A DNA stretch of 64,000 nt, taken from the NCBI RefSeq assembly GCF_001552715.1, contig NZ_BCRS01000001.1:1-64000 (forward strand), read 5' to 3'. The notes below the pieces were generated by a model that saw nothing but the letters and a program-made list of their open reading frames with translations, was not told the origin of the DNA and ran no database searches. The position numbers and the translations under genes are program-made. This DNA is from Mycolicibacterium vaccae NBRC 14118 = CIP 105934 (GTDB taxonomy: Bacteria; Actinomycetota; Actinomycetes; Mycobacteriales; Mycobacteriaceae). Positions 18,553-26,746 of the stretch are shown piece by piece. How positions within the stretch are numbered: the first letter of the stretch is position 1; each line of letters starts with the position of its first letter.

Positions 18553-19317
18553 TCAGTGGCCTGACTCAGCGGTCCGCCGCGTCAACCACTGCACGATCGG
18601 CCGGCAGGCCGGCCACGTGTCCGACGGCTCCAGGACGACCGGTGTCCGTGCCAGGCCGCGCTCGAGCCACGTGCGCGCTTCGACAAGGGCCATATCGGCG
18701 AAGCGGGTGTCCGGGTCGGTGTTGCGCCCTTCAGCGGTAACGAGCACGCGGCCGATCGAATCCGGCACCAGGAAGGCGTCTGCGACCATTCCCGAGGTGT
18801 CGCCGTCGATCGACACGGCGCACGTCAGTTCGTCGCCGCCCGCCAGCCTGGCCCCGATCAGCACCTCCTCACCGGCACCCGGCGCGTGGGTCACCCGGAC
18901 CGCCCGGTAGACCTCCACGTCGGCCAGATCTGCCAGCCACCGGGGCGCGGTGTCGCGGCGTGCGTCGACCTCCCGGCGGCACTGCGCCCGCAGTTCCGGG
19001 TCGTCGAGAACATCGGCCAGCACCGCCAGCAGTGCGGTCGTCTCGTGGGCCGGCGTGTGGAGGAAGCCGTCGAGCAGTCGGGCCAGATCGACGGACTCCC
19101 GCTGGTCGTCCGGCGGCAGCCAGCCCGCCGGGGCAGGCTTGGTCGCCTCGATGAGCACGCTGACCACCCCCAGAAGATCCAGCGGATGACCGGCCAACGC
19201 CTGGCGCACCTCGTCGACGAGCAGTGTCTCCTCAGGGGATCCGGGTTGCTTCCCGGTCGACCGCTGGGCATCGCGGCGCATCTGCTTGGCCTTGCGGCGC
19301 CTGCGTGCGTCGTTCAT
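18553..19317 (-). CDS. Protein of unknown function
   Basis: A 254-residue protein that I do not recognise. The N terminus is very basic (MNDARRRRKAKQMRRDAQRS), followed by a helical region with repeated Leu/Ala (DEVRQALAGHPLDLLGVVSVLIEATKP) and a C-terminal alpha/beta part (RVTHAPGAGEEVLIGARLAG, then TWLERGLARTPVVLEPS). There is no signal peptide or membrane segment. The ATG at 19315-19317 is chosen over an upstream in-frame start because the basic start is a natural N terminus. It is followed on the same strand by the molybdopterin oxidoreductase 111 bp away, but a separate promoter-like repeat lies between. Confidence 0.7.
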   Translation of the reverse strand: MNDARRRRKAKQMRRDAQRSTGKQPGSPEETLLVDEVRQALAGHPLDLLGVVSVLIEATKPAPAGWLPPDDQRESVDLARLLDGFLHTPAHETTALLAVLADVLDDPELRAQCRREVDARRDTAPRWLADLADVEVYRAVRVTHAPGAGEEVLIGARLAGGDELTCAVSIDGDTSGMVADAFLVPDSIGRVLVTAEGRNTDPDTRFADMALVEARTWLERGLARTPVVLEPSDTWPACRPIVQWLTRRTAESGH

Positions 19318-19389
19318 GACCGCGACGCTACTCGCGGCAGGCGCCACCACCGACCACCGGCCACCGCCCGAGGCGGGCCGACACCTTCG

Positions 19390-20643
19390 TCACCCGTGTC
19401 TACGCAGCTCCGACTTCGCGATCGACCGCAGATGGACTTCGTCGGGCCCGTCGAAGATCCGCATCGAGCGGTGCCAGCCGTACATGGCGGCCAGCGGGAC
19501 GTCATCGCTCACGCCCGCACCGCCGTACACCTGGATGGCACGGTCGATGACCTGCAGCGCCACCCTGGGCACCGACACCTTGGCAGCGGAAACCAGTTGT
19601 GCGGCAGCCTTGTTCCCGTATTCGTCGATCGTCTTCGCCGCATACTGGCACAGCAGTCTGGCCTGATCGATCGCGATCCGCGACTCCGCGATTCCCTGCT
19701 GAATGGTCCCCTGGTCGGCGAGCGGCCCGCCGAACGCGACGCGTGCCTTCGCCCGCGTCGTCATCAGGGCCAGCGCACGTTCGGCCGCGCCGAGCGCCCG
19801 CATGCAGTGATGGATCCGCCCCGGCCCCAGCCGCGCCTGCGCGACGGCGAAGCCCGCGCCCTCCTCGCCGAGGATATTGGCCACCGGCACCCGCACGTCC
19901 TCGTAGGTGACTTCGCAGTGGCCGTGCTGATCGTGGCGGCCGAACACCGGCACGTCGCGCACGATGGTCACCCCGGGGGTCTCGACGGGAACCAGCACCA
20001 TCGACTGCTGACGGTGGGGGGCGGCGTCCGGGTCGGTCTTACCCATCACGATGAGCAGCCGGCAGCGCGGATCGGCGGCCCCGCTGGTCCACCACTTCCG
20101 GCCGTTGATGACGTAGTGGTCGCCGTCGCGTTCGATCCTGGTTTCGATGTTGGTGGCATCGGAACTCGCGACGTCGACCTCGGTCATCGAGAAGGCCGAC
20201 CGGATCTCGCCGTCCAGCAGCGGGCGGAGCCAGCGCCGCTGTTGTTCGTCGGTGCCGAACAGATGCAGCAACTCCATGTTCCCGGTGTCCGGCGCCTGCC
20301 CGTTGGTGGCCTCGGGTGCCAGATGCAAGCTCCACCCGGTGATCTCGGCCAGACCCGCGTAGTCGAGCTGTCCGATGCCCGACTCGGCGGGCAGGAACAG
20401 GTTCCACAGGCCGCGCGACCGCGCCTGCTTCTTCAAGTCCTCGACCACCGGCGGCACCACGTGGTCGTCGGGCCCGGCATCGCGCCGGTAGCGCTCGTAG
20501 TCGTGTTCGGCGGGGAACACGTGACCGTGCATGAAGTCGACCAGTTCCGCCCGCAGTTCGAGCGCGCGGGCGGACGGACGCAGGTCGAGCGCGGCCCCGC
20601 CGTCGGCAAGGGTTGATTCCAGTACCGCGGTGTCCGTCGTCAT
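19390..20643 (-). CDS. Acyl-CoA dehydrogenase, ACAD10/11 type
   Basis: A 417-residue flavoprotein. It has the ACAD N-terminal helical, middle (AFSMTEVDVASSDATNIETR) and C-terminal domains. The C terminus reads MRIFDGPDEVHLRSIAKSELR; the DGPDEVH form replaces the common YEGT motif and is typical of ACAD10/11-like enzymes. In mammals ACAD10/11 pair with a kinase to convert 4-hydroxyacyl-CoAs through a 4-phospho intermediate; whether this protein does so is inference. It overlaps the kinase-like gene upstream by 4 bp and is the last gene of the five-gene leftward operon. Confidence 0.9.
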   Translation of the reverse strand: MTTDTAVLESTLADGGAALDLRPSARALELRAELVDFMHGHVFPAEHDYERYRRDAGPDDHVVPPVVEDLKKQARSRGLWNLFLPAESGIGQLDYAGLAEITGWSLHLAPEATNGQAPDTGNMELLHLFGTDEQQRRWLRPLLDGEIRSAFSMTEVDVASSDATNIETRIERDGDHYVINGRKWWTSGAADPRCRLLIVMGKTDPDAAPHRQQSMVLVPVETPGVTIVRDVPVFGRHDQHGHCEVTYEDVRVPVANILGEEGAGFAVAQARLGPGRIHHCMRALGAAERALALMTTRAKARVAFGGPLADQGTIQQGIAESRIAIDQARLLCQYAAKTIDEYGNKAAAQLVSAAKVSVPRVALQVIDRAIQVYGGAGVSDDVPLAAMYGWHRSMRIFDGPDEVHLRSIAKSELRRHG

Positions 20644-21704
20644 CGGGTTCCTCTCAGAGCGGGGGAAGGTGCGCGCGTCGCCCGTTCCAACGCGCGGTTC
20701 AGCAGCGGGCCGACCATGTCGCCGACGCCCTCGAAATCCGCACCGGTGGTGTGTCCCTGGAGGTGGCGGGCGTGGATGCCCTCCAGGATCACGGCGATCT
20801 TGAAGTCTGCGAACACCAGGTACCAGTCCAGATCGGTGACGTCGATGGAACGGGCCTGCGCGTAGGCGTCGACGAGTTCGTCGCGGGTCGGAAAGCCCGC
20901 CATCGCGGTGGCTCCCGCGGTGATGGGGTTGAAGAACTCGCCCTCGTGATCCCAGAACGAGCAGAGGATCCCGAGGTCGGTGAGTGTGTCGCCCAGGGTC
21001 GACATCTCCCAGTCGAGCAGCCCCAGGATCGTTGTCGGGTCGTCACGGTCGACCATCAGGTTGTCGATCTTGAAGTCTCCGTGCACGATCCCGGGAAAAC
21101 GGCTGTCCGGCATCGCAGCTCGCAACCGCCTGTGCAACTCGTCGACCTCCGGACGCGGAGAGGTCGCCGATGATTCCCACTGGCGCTGCCACCGTTTCAG
21201 CTGGCGCTCCAGGTAGCCGTCCGGATGTCCCCAGTCCGCGAGCCCGACCCCGGCCGGATCCACCTCGTGCAGCGCGACCAGCGTCTGCACCGCTGCGTCG
21301 GCGAGCGCTCGACGTTGCGCCGGAGTCAGTCTGGCGGTGTCCTGCGGAGTCCGCAGCGTGATGCCGTCGAGCTTGTCCATCACGTAGAACGACGCGCCGA
21401 TGAGTTCCGGGTTCTCACAGAGCCCGACAGTCTTCGGAACGGGCACCGCGGTGCCGTGAAGCGCTGTCAGCGCCCGGTATTCGCGTCCCATGTCGTGCGC
21501 GGTCGGCAGCACGTGCCCCACCGGGGGGCGGCGCAGGATCCAGAACCTATCGCCGTCCGTGAGCTCATAGGTGGGATTGGAGCGCCCGCCGGCGATCAAC
21601 CGGGACTGCAGCCGCTCGCCGACCGGTTGGGCATCGACGGCGGCCAGCCACCGCCGGACACGTTCGTTCGCGCCGTCGTCCAGAACCTGCCCGGTGCCGC
21701 TCAT
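20640..21704 (-). CDS. APH-family phosphotransferase, ACAD10/11 kinase-like
   Basis: A 354-residue kinase-fold protein. The N-lobe includes SRLIAGGRSNPTYELTDGD and RRPPVGHVLPTAHDMGREYRAL, a hallmark of the ACAD10/11-associated phosphotransferase group. The catalytic loop is FPGIVHGDFKIDNLMVD and the metal site LGLLDWEMSTLGD. In animals this domain is fused to the dehydrogenase; here the two are separate but translationally coupled. The ATG at 21702-21704 overlaps the upstream ThDP gene stop by 4 bp. A hydroxyacyl-CoA is the likely acceptor by analogy with ACAD10/11 and levulinate-pathway kinases. Antibiotic resistance is unlikely in this context. Confidence 0.87.
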   Translation of the reverse strand: MSGTGQVLDDGANERVRRWLAAVDAQPVGERLQSRLIAGGRSNPTYELTDGDRFWILRRPPVGHVLPTAHDMGREYRALTALHGTAVPVPKTVGLCENPELIGASFYVMDKLDGITLRTPQDTARLTPAQRRALADAAVQTLVALHEVDPAGVGLADWGHPDGYLERQLKRWQRQWESSATSPRPEVDELHRRLRAAMPDSRFPGIVHGDFKIDNLMVDRDDPTTILGLLDWEMSTLGDTLTDLGILCSFWDHEGEFFNPITAGATAMAGFPTRDELVDAYAQARSIDVTDLDWYLVFADFKIAVILEGIHARHLQGHTTGADFEGVGDMVGPLLNRALERATRAPSPALRGTR

Positions 21705-23422
21705 GACGCGCTCACCTCGTAGCGCCGCAGCTCCGCGGCATTCCACGGACCGACCGCCTGCCGTGGCGGCACCTCCGCGAGCCCGCCGAGATAGTCGGCG
21801 GACTTGGCGTGCCGGGAGACCAGGACGTCGACCACGGCCGGTGCGTTGTCGAGGGCGCGTTTGAGGGCGTCGGCCAGTTCGCTCGCGTCCTCGACCCGCT
21901 CGCCGTGCGCGCCGAGGCTGCGCCCCAGCAGGTCGTACCGGCAGCCGGGCAGATCGACCCCGACGATATTGCCGTCGAAGCGGTCGACCTGGTCGTGCCG
22001 CTCGATGTTCCACGCCTCGTTGTTGACGACCACGAACACCGCCTTGGCACCATGCCGGACAGCGGTGTCCACCTCCAGCGCCGTGAAACCGAAACTGCCG
22101 TCGCCGATCACGGCGATGACGGGATCGTCCGGCCGTTGCAGCGCTGCCGCGACCGCGAACGGCACCCCGACGCCGAGACAGCCCAGCGCACCGCAGTCGA
22201 GGTAGTCGACAGGCTTGAGCCCGACCCGGGCGAACGACAGGATGTCGCCGCCGTCGGCGATGGCGACCGAGCGGTCGGTCAGCAGATCGTTGACCGCGCC
22301 GATGACGAAGTTCGGTGTCATCCGGCCGTCCTCGTCCGGGTCCGGCGCAGCCAGTTTGGTCGCGAGCGCGCGTGCGCGGGCGGCGTTGGCCGTGCGGAGG
22401 TCCTCGATCCACGCGCGGTCCGGCGCGCTCGGCGCCGCACCACGTGCCAACAGCGCTGCCAGCGCCGCGCCGGTGTCGGCATGCATTTCCACATCGCCCC
22501 GGCGGTTCTCACCGAGCTCGTCGAAGCAGGTGCCGATCCGCAGGAAGCGGGCATCGGGCGCGAAGACCGCGGGCGAGCCGTAGCCGAGCTGGAAATCCAG
22601 TCGCCGGCCGAGCGTGATGACGAGGTCTGCCTCGTTCATCGCGCGACCCCGGACAGCGGGGACGAAGCCGGGAACGTCGTCGCGGATGGCGCCGCGGCTC
22701 TCCCCGGAGTCCAGATACACCGCCCCGGTCGCCGAGAGAAACTCGCGCACCGTGGCGGCCGCCGCACGCACCGACCGGCCGCCGATCACGAGGATCCGCG
22801 ACGCGTCCCGGATCAGCTCGGCGGCGCTGTCGACAGCCACCGGGTCGGGCCCCACCACCGTCGGCTCGCGTCGCCGCATGGCCAACGCCGGGATATCGGC
22901 TTCGTGCACGACCTCGTCGAGCAGGTCGGTGGGAAAGTCGATGTAGGCCGGACCGGTTGCTCCCGTCGCCGCACCGATCGCGGCCGCGATCACCTTGTCC
23001 AGCCGTGGGATCACATGGTGGCGTTCGGAGACCTGTTCGGCGAGTCGCGTGATCGGCCTGACCACGCTCGCCTGGTCGATGTCCTGCATCGCGGCCATCC
23101 CGGTTTGTGGCCGCGGCGCCCGCCCTGAGATGACCAGCACCGGGCTGCGCCCGACGAACGCGTTCGAGATGGCCGTGACCGCGTTGGTGAGACCCGGCCC
23201 CGCCGTCACGAGGGCCACGCCCAGCTCGCCGGTGAGCTCTGCACCGGCATGGGCCATGTAGACCGCCGCCGCCTCGTGGCGTACGTCCACGATCTCGATG
23301 CCGTTGCGCGCCAGGGCATCCCATATCGGCTGAATGTGGCCACCGCAGAGGCCGAATACCCGGCGCACACCCTGACTGCGCAGGCGCTCGGCGATCAGCT
23401 GAGCAACTGTCGTCGAATTCAT
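21701..23422 (-). CDS. Thiamine diphosphate-dependent enzyme (acetolactate synthase / 2-hydroxyacyl-CoA lyase superfamily)
   Basis: A 573-residue ThDP enzyme with the three standard domains. The Pyr domain has the catalytic Glu in IVDVRHEAAAVYMAHAGA (about residue 50), a central Rossmann-like domain follows (about 190-330), and the PP domain carries the ThDP/Mg motif GDGSFGFTALEVDTAV with NNEAWNIERHDQ. The sequence does not settle whether it is a synthase, a decarboxylase or an acyl-CoA lyase. Overlapping by 4 bp with both a CoA ligase and a kinase makes C-C cleavage or condensation on a CoA thioester or derived ketoacid plausible. The ATG at 23420-23422 is the start. Confidence 0.85.
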   Translation of the reverse strand: MNSTTVAQLIAERLRSQGVRRVFGLCGGHIQPIWDALARNGIEIVDVRHEAAAVYMAHAGAELTGELGVALVTAGPGLTNAVTAISNAFVGRSPVLVISGRAPRPQTGMAAMQDIDQASVVRPITRLAEQVSERHHVIPRLDKVIAAAIGAATGATGPAYIDFPTDLLDEVVHEADIPALAMRRREPTVVGPDPVAVDSAAELIRDASRILVIGGRSVRAAAATVREFLSATGAVYLDSGESRGAIRDDVPGFVPAVRGRAMNEADLVITLGRRLDFQLGYGSPAVFAPDARFLRIGTCFDELGENRRGDVEMHADTGAALAALLARGAAPSAPDRAWIEDLRTANAARARALATKLAAPDPDEDGRMTPNFVIGAVNDLLTDRSVAIADGGDILSFARVGLKPVDYLDCGALGCLGVGVPFAVAAALQRPDDPVIAVIGDGSFGFTALEVDTAVRHGAKAVFVVVNNEAWNIERHDQVDRFDGNIVGVDLPGCRYDLLGRSLGAHGERVEDASELADALKRALDNAPAVVDVLVSRHAKSADYLGGLAEVPPRQAVGPWNAAELRRYEVSAS

Positions 23423-25098
23423 GGCTGACGCGTCACCTCGTCCCGCCGCACCGGGTGGTCCAGGCCGCGCTTGACCGTCCAGCCGGCTTCCTCCCGGTCC
23501 CACTGGGTGCTCGACTGTTCGGCGGCCCGCAGCGTGCGCTTGAGCACCTTCCCGGTCGGGGTCTTCGGCAGTTCGGGAATGAACTCCAGGTAGCGGGGCA
23601 CCGCGAAGTACGGCAGACGCTTGGTGCAATGCGCCAGCACGGCAAGGTGATCGGGCGTTGCAGCACCGTCGGACACCACGAGGTAGGCCTTGATGTCGTC
23701 CTCCCCCTCGGTGGCCGGTTTGGCGATCACCGCGGACTCCTCGATCTCGGGCAACTCCGACAGCGCCACCTCGATGTCGTAGGCGGTGACGTTCTCGCCT
23801 TTGCGCCGGATGCGGTCGTTGAGGCGATCCATGAAGTAGTAGTAGCCGTCGGAATCCCGGTAGGCGGCGTCCCCGGTGTGAAACCACAGGTTCCGCCACG
23901 CCTCGACGGTCCGATCGGGCATCGCGTGATACTCCAGGAACGTGGTGAACGGATAGCGTGGGCGAACCACGATCTCGCCCACTTCCCCGTCCGGCAGCGG
24001 TTCGTCGGTGTCGGGGTCCACAACGGCCACCTCGAACCATTCGTCGAGCGCCTTACCGCAACTGCCCGGGCGCAGCGGTTCACCGGCGGGCCGGTAGAGC
24101 GGTAGACAGATCTCGGTCATCCCGTACGCCTCGATGCATGTCGTACCGAACCGGCGCTCGAAATCCTCCGCGATCACCGAAGGCAGCGGAATCGTCACCA
24201 TCCGGCGCACCCGGTGGTGCGTGTCCTCGGCGCTCGCGGGGCGATTGAAGATGTACTGCGCCATCACGCCGAGCAGACTCGTCACGGTCGCACCACAGTC
24301 GCGCAGGTCCTCCAACCACCGGCTCGCGCTGAACGATTCGGCGATGACAAGCTCTGCACCGGTCATCAGGCACGGCAGCACCTGCATGAACTGCGCATTG
24401 GCATGGAACAACGGCAGACATACGTAATAGACGTCCGACGAGTCGATCTGCAGTTGCTCGACGACGTGCGCGGCGAACGTATGCATGTGGGCGTGTGGCA
24501 CCACCACACCCTTGGCCGGGCCCGTCGTTCCGGAGGTATAGAGAATCGCAGCCGGGTCGCGGTACGACACCTCGACCTCGGGCGGTGTCCCGCCCGAGGA
24601 GTCGAGGTCATCCAGGGCAACTGCTTTCCAGGGCATTTCGGTCATCGATCCACGGACGACCACGGTGCCGAGCGTCGTCAGCTCGCCCGCCACATCCACG
24701 AGGGCATCGCTGTACTTGGCGTCGATGATCGCGACCCGGGCGCCGGAGTTGTTGGCGATGTGGGCGAGGCTGCCGCCTCGGCACGCGGTGTTGGCCCCGA
24801 CCTGCACGGCGCCCAGGAGGTTGATCGCAAACCAGCTCACGACCAGGTCGATCGAGTTGTCCATCAACAGCACCACCCTGTCGCCCTGCGCGACACCGAG
24901 TGTGGCCAGGCCCCCGGCCCTGCGCTCGGCGAGCTCCAGTAATTCGGCGTACGTCAGGTGCTCGCCGGACAGGGCGCGCATGGCGACCTTGTCGGGATGG
25001 GTGGTCGCCGCTTTCCTCAGGAACGCCGGAAGGGTGAAACCCGTCCGTTGCTCGGGAGTGAACCGGGTGGTGGCGTGGGGCGCCAGGGTGGAGGTCAT
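23419..25098 (-). CDS. Acyl-CoA ligase (AMP-forming), CaiC-like
   Basis: A 559-residue ANL-superfamily enzyme that activates a carboxylic acid as an acyl-CoA. The P-loop AILYTSGTTGPAKGVVVPHA is near residues 183-202, A5 is EAYGMTEICLP, A7 is LWFHTGDAAYRD, A8 is YYFMDRLNDRIRRKGENVTAYDIE, and the C-terminal lysine lies in PKTPTGKVLKRTLR. It most resembles crotonobetaine/carnitine- and fatty-acid-CoA ligases; the acid is not predictable. The ATG at 25096-25098 follows GGAAAGG. It is the first enzyme of the leftward operon, 57 bp after the transporter stop. Confidence 0.9.
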   Translation of the reverse strand: MTSTLAPHATTRFTPEQRTGFTLPAFLRKAATTHPDKVAMRALSGEHLTYAELLELAERRAGGLATLGVAQGDRVVLLMDNSIDLVVSWFAINLLGAVQVGANTACRGGSLAHIANNSGARVAIIDAKYSDALVDVAGELTTLGTVVVRGSMTEMPWKAVALDDLDSSGGTPPEVEVSYRDPAAILYTSGTTGPAKGVVVPHAHMHTFAAHVVEQLQIDSSDVYYVCLPLFHANAQFMQVLPCLMTGAELVIAESFSASRWLEDLRDCGATVTSLLGVMAQYIFNRPASAEDTHHRVRRMVTIPLPSVIAEDFERRFGTTCIEAYGMTEICLPLYRPAGEPLRPGSCGKALDEWFEVAVVDPDTDEPLPDGEVGEIVVRPRYPFTTFLEYHAMPDRTVEAWRNLWFHTGDAAYRDSDGYYYFMDRLNDRIRRKGENVTAYDIEVALSELPEIEESAVIAKPATEGEDDIKAYLVVSDGAATPDHLAVLAHCTKRLPYFAVPRYLEFIPELPKTPTGKVLKRTLRAAEQSSTQWDREEAGWTVKRGLDHPVRRDEVTRQP

Positions 25099-25155
25099 TC
25101 TGCCTTTCCTGCAAGGTGATCGGCGGGATTGGAGGGTCGGGGTGTCGCGGATGGA

Positions 25156-26535
25156 TCAAACCTGCGCGGCAGGTTTGTCCTCCATGTCGTTGTTCTTGGT
25201 CTCGGGCAGAGCAAGGATGGCGACAAGGCTCACCGCGGACAGCGCCGCCAGCAGTACGCCGACCCAGATGCTGGAGTAGTTGGCGACGATCTGGGCCGCC
25301 AGGATGGGCGGTATGGCGCCGCCGATGATGCCGCCGAGGTTGTAGCTCAAACCCGCTCCGGTGTAGCGGAATCGGGACTGGAACATCTCCGGCAGCAGAG
25401 CGCCGGCCGGCCCGTTCGCCACACCGTAGACCGCCAGGGACACGGTCACACCGATCAGGAATGCCAACGGCGAGCCGGTGTCCAGCAGCGGGAACAGCGC
25501 CAGCGACCAGATCACCGCGCCGCCGTAGGCGCAGGCGATGACCTTCCGGCGGCCGACCTTGTCCGAGATGATCGCGGCGGCCGAGGTGACGACGCCCAGC
25601 ACCACGGCGGCGATCATCCCGAAGCCGAGAATCGTCGTCCGGCTCATGTCGAGCGACCCGATGCCGTAACTCGTGAGGAAGGTGCTGCCGGTGTAGAACA
25701 TCGAGAACACGGTGGACATCGCTACACCGGCGAGCGCGATCTGCTTCCACTGCTTCCGGATCGCATCGCCGAACGGCAGTTTGACCGGTGCGGCCTCACG
25801 CTCCTGGTTGAGCTTCTGGTTCTTGAAGACCGGGGTCTCCTCGACCGAGAGGCGAATCCACAGACCGACGATGACAAGCAGCATCGAGGCGATGAAGGGC
25901 AGTCGCCAGCCGTAGTTCTGGAACGTGTCGCTGTCGGCGCCGATGGTGATCGAGGCAATCCAGAAGGTGCCGCTGGCGAGGAAGAAGGCGCATGCCGGGC
26001 CGAGCTGCGGATAGACCGCCATCCTGCCGCGCTGTCCCTTGGGCGCGTACTCCGCGGTGAGCAGCGTGGCTCCGGCCCATTCCCCGCCCATGGCCAGGCC
26101 CTGCAGGAACCTCATCGCCACCAGGATGACCGGCGCCCAGATTCCGATGCCGCCTTCGAAGAGCCCGAACACCGACTGGTTGTAACCGGGCAGCACACCG
26201 ATCAGCACAGTCGACAACCCCATGATGAGCAAAGTCCAGACCAGCGTGCGCTTGCGACCGATCCGGTCGCCGAAGTGGCCGAACAGAATCGACCCGACGG
26301 GGCGTGCGAAGAATGCCACACCGAACGTCGCGAACGACGCGATGGTGCCCATCGCGGGGCTGCTGCTGGGGAAGAAGACTGCGGGAAACACCAGGGCAGC
26401 GGCTGTGCCGTAGACGAAGAAGTCGTAGTACTCGATGGTGGTGCCGATCAGGCTGGCAGCACCGACTTTCCGAAGACTTCGCTGGTCAGTGCCGGTACTT
26501 ACAGCGGGAGGCCGCGTTGCGCTCTGCTGGGTCAT
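25156..26535 (-). CDS. MHS-family metabolite:H+ symporter (MFS)
   Basis: A 459-residue inner-membrane carrier with 12 predicted segments. The metabolite:H+ symporter signature appears as ASLIGTTIEYYDFFVYGTAAALVFPAVFFP in helix 1, followed by GSILFGHFGDRIGRKRTL between helices 2 and 3. MHS members import shikimate, proline, dicarboxylates or other carboxylates, which fits a gene placed just before an acyl-CoA ligase. The ATG at 26533-26535 (MTQQSATRPP) is chosen; the frame is open further but runs through the divergent promoter. A perfect 6-6-6 inverted repeat lies next to a TATGGT -10-like element in front of it. Confidence 0.9.
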   Translation of the reverse strand: MTQQSATRPPAVSTGTDQRSLRKVGAASLIGTTIEYYDFFVYGTAAALVFPAVFFPSSSPAMGTIASFATFGVAFFARPVGSILFGHFGDRIGRKRTLVWTLLIMGLSTVLIGVLPGYNQSVFGLFEGGIGIWAPVILVAMRFLQGLAMGGEWAGATLLTAEYAPKGQRGRMAVYPQLGPACAFFLASGTFWIASITIGADSDTFQNYGWRLPFIASMLLVIVGLWIRLSVEETPVFKNQKLNQEREAAPVKLPFGDAIRKQWKQIALAGVAMSTVFSMFYTGSTFLTSYGIGSLDMSRTTILGFGMIAAVVLGVVTSAAAIISDKVGRRKVIACAYGGAVIWSLALFPLLDTGSPLAFLIGVTVSLAVYGVANGPAGALLPEMFQSRFRYTGAGLSYNLGGIIGGAIPPILAAQIVANYSSIWVGVLLAALSAVSLVAILALPETKNNDMEDKPAAQV

Positions 26536-26579
26536 CAATTTCTCCAGGGTTCGACGATGCGTCTTTGGTCCTACCATAG

Positions 26580-26597
26580 GTGTGGTACACGCCACAC
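26580..26597. promoter_or_regulatory. Inverted repeat before the MHS/ligase operon (possible operator)
   Basis: GTGTGG-TACACG-CCACAC is a perfect 6-6-6 inverted repeat. It abuts a TANNNT -10-like element of the leftward operon (TATGGT on the minus strand, 26573-26578), a classic repressor position. Its left part, TGTGGTACAC, also occurs at 59099-59108 before the NCS1/amidase operon. The GntR protein at 37193-37939 is a candidate binder, by inference only. Confidence 0.4.
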
Positions 26598-26648
26598 GCA
26601 ATGAGCGCAAGTGCTTACCGACACATTGCCTCAAAATTGCCACATATC

Positions 26649-26667
26649 GAGTTAGCAAAGTTCGCAA
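26649..26667 (-). promoter_or_regulatory. RamB/PrpR-like box in the divergent promoter region
   Basis: On the minus strand the site reads TTGCGAACTTTGCTAACTC. It matches 16 of 19 positions with a site at 35700-35718 in front of the RamB/PrpR-like regulator, and contains GAACTTTGCTAA, close to the published RamB core (A/G)AACTTTGCAAA. A second TTGCGAA core lies 32 bp away (26693-26699, minus strand), a three-turn spacing. It lies between the leftward ligase operon and the rightward carboxylase operon, so either or both may be controlled. Confidence 0.55.
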
Positions 26668-26746
26668 TTTGCAGTTTCAACGCTCTCAATACTTCGCAAG
26701 ATGGCCTCCTTGCCGACCCGCCTGCGATCTTGCGAGGGTCGACGTC

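Noticed and set aside
20640..21704. Aminoglycoside phosphotransferase resistance gene
   Set aside because: The fold is APH-like, but sequence and operon context match the ACAD10/11-associated kinase group.
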